The position numbers and the translations under genes are program-made. A DNA stretch of 29,445 nt from Silene noctiflora (taxonomy: Eukaryota; Streptophyta; Magnoliopsida; Caryophyllales; Caryophyllaceae), in NCBI GenBank assembly GCA_009801015.1, contig VHZZ01016342.1:13204-42648 (forward strand), read 5' to 3'. Below the pieces are notes generated by a model, which was not told the DNA's origin, made no database searches, and saw only the letters and a program-made list of their open reading frames with translations. Shown here piece by piece: positions 29,005-29,445 of the stretch (position 1 is its first letter; every line of letters starts with the position of its first letter).

Positions 29005-29445
29005 ATGGCCCCAAAGAGATCTGCTGCATATGTCAAAGCTTCAGAGATGTCCCTTGATGAGGTTGCCAGGATGATTGAACAACAGGAGGTGCTCACTGAG
29101 GCTCTCCGAACCATGGCGCAGGGCAAAGAGAAGGTGGTGGATGCAACCAAGATGAGCACCATCATTTCTCGCTTTAACCCGAAGGTGTAAGAGGGCACCG
29201 GAGCATTGCATTTGCTAGACAACTGGCATATGGAGATGGAGAGTGTGCTGGAAGTTGTTAACTGTCCAAAGGAGATGAAGGTGGAACAAGCTGCGTTCTA
29301 CCTCAGGGATGGAGCTGTAATATGGTGGAACCGGGAAAAAGAGACGGCTTGGGAGTTCTACAAGGAGATGGGGGAACCTGCCATTCCATGGGCAGATTTC
29401 AAGAAGGCTATGAGGCAACAGTTCGTTCCTGAGCATATTAGGAAC
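29005..29445 (+). pseudogene. Ty3/gypsy retrotransposon gag, 5' part, with premature stop; runs off the window
   Basis: The ATG at 29005 begins MAPKRSAAYVKASEMSLDEV. The frame reaches ISRFNPKV and then TAA at 29188-29190, after which the same frame stays open to the window end: EGTGALHLLDNWHMEMESVL, EVVNCPKEMKVEQAAFYLRD, GAVIWWNREK and FKKAMRQQFVPEHIRN. This is the classic plant Retrotrans_gag order (FNP.V.EG, then a W-rich fold with WW, then F...F.P). Most relatives have a sense codon where this copy has TAA, so it is probably dead. Zinc knuckle and pol would lie beyond the window. Confidence 0.88.

Overview
The window is nuclear DNA from a flowering plant, most likely a eudicot. It is AT-rich, its genes are split by GT-AG introns, and plant transposable elements are packed into the introns and the right flank. 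I cannot name the species. It holds two complete protein-coding genes that converge tail to tail, followed by retrotransposon remains.

Gene 1 (+ strand, 419-18510, 14 exons, 357 aa) is an RluA-type RNA pseudouridine synthase like Arabidopsis PUS5 (At3g52260). Gene 2 (- strand, 26578-18965, 4 exons, 1425 aa) is an orthologue of POWERDRESS (PWR, At3g52250), the two-SANT-domain partner of histone deacetylase HDA9. As I recall, these genes are also neighbours in Arabidopsis, so this looks like conserved microsynteny. The two stop codons lie 454 bp apart. The exon models were built by hand, and every junction keeps the reading frame through to the stop codon.

Layout: 1-418 is the gene 1 upstream region. 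From 419 to 18510, gene 1 has only 1074 coding nucleotides in 18.1 kb. Its introns contain: degenerate direct repeats (intron 7); a tRNA-like/SINE head, two DNA-transposon relics and a Stowaway MITE (intron 9); two MITEs (intron 11); and a dense cluster in the 5.4-kb intron 13. That cluster has an RTE-type LINE relic interrupted by a Helitron whose 5' end is tandemly duplicated, then MITE-like elements and a 1.4-kb foldback element. From 18511 to 18964 is the convergent intergenic space, with a direct repeat. From 18965 to 26578 is PWR. From 26579 to about 26990 is the PWR upstream region. About 27000-28510 holds an LTR-like stretch and a broken gypsy-type ORF. From 28550 to 28950 is a periodic array of 12-bp palindromes, and 29005-29445 is the start of a broken Ty3/gypsy gag that runs off the window.

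The two genes act in different processes (RNA modification; chromatin deacetylation), and nothing suggests a shared pathway. The most unusual signals are: the palindrome array, with exact 19-bp spacing, upstream of the gag; a glycine at the catalytic aspartate position of the pseudouridine synthase; a GC-AG intron in the same gene; and the long hairpin-forming foldback inside its last intron. I saw no clear new multi-gene system.
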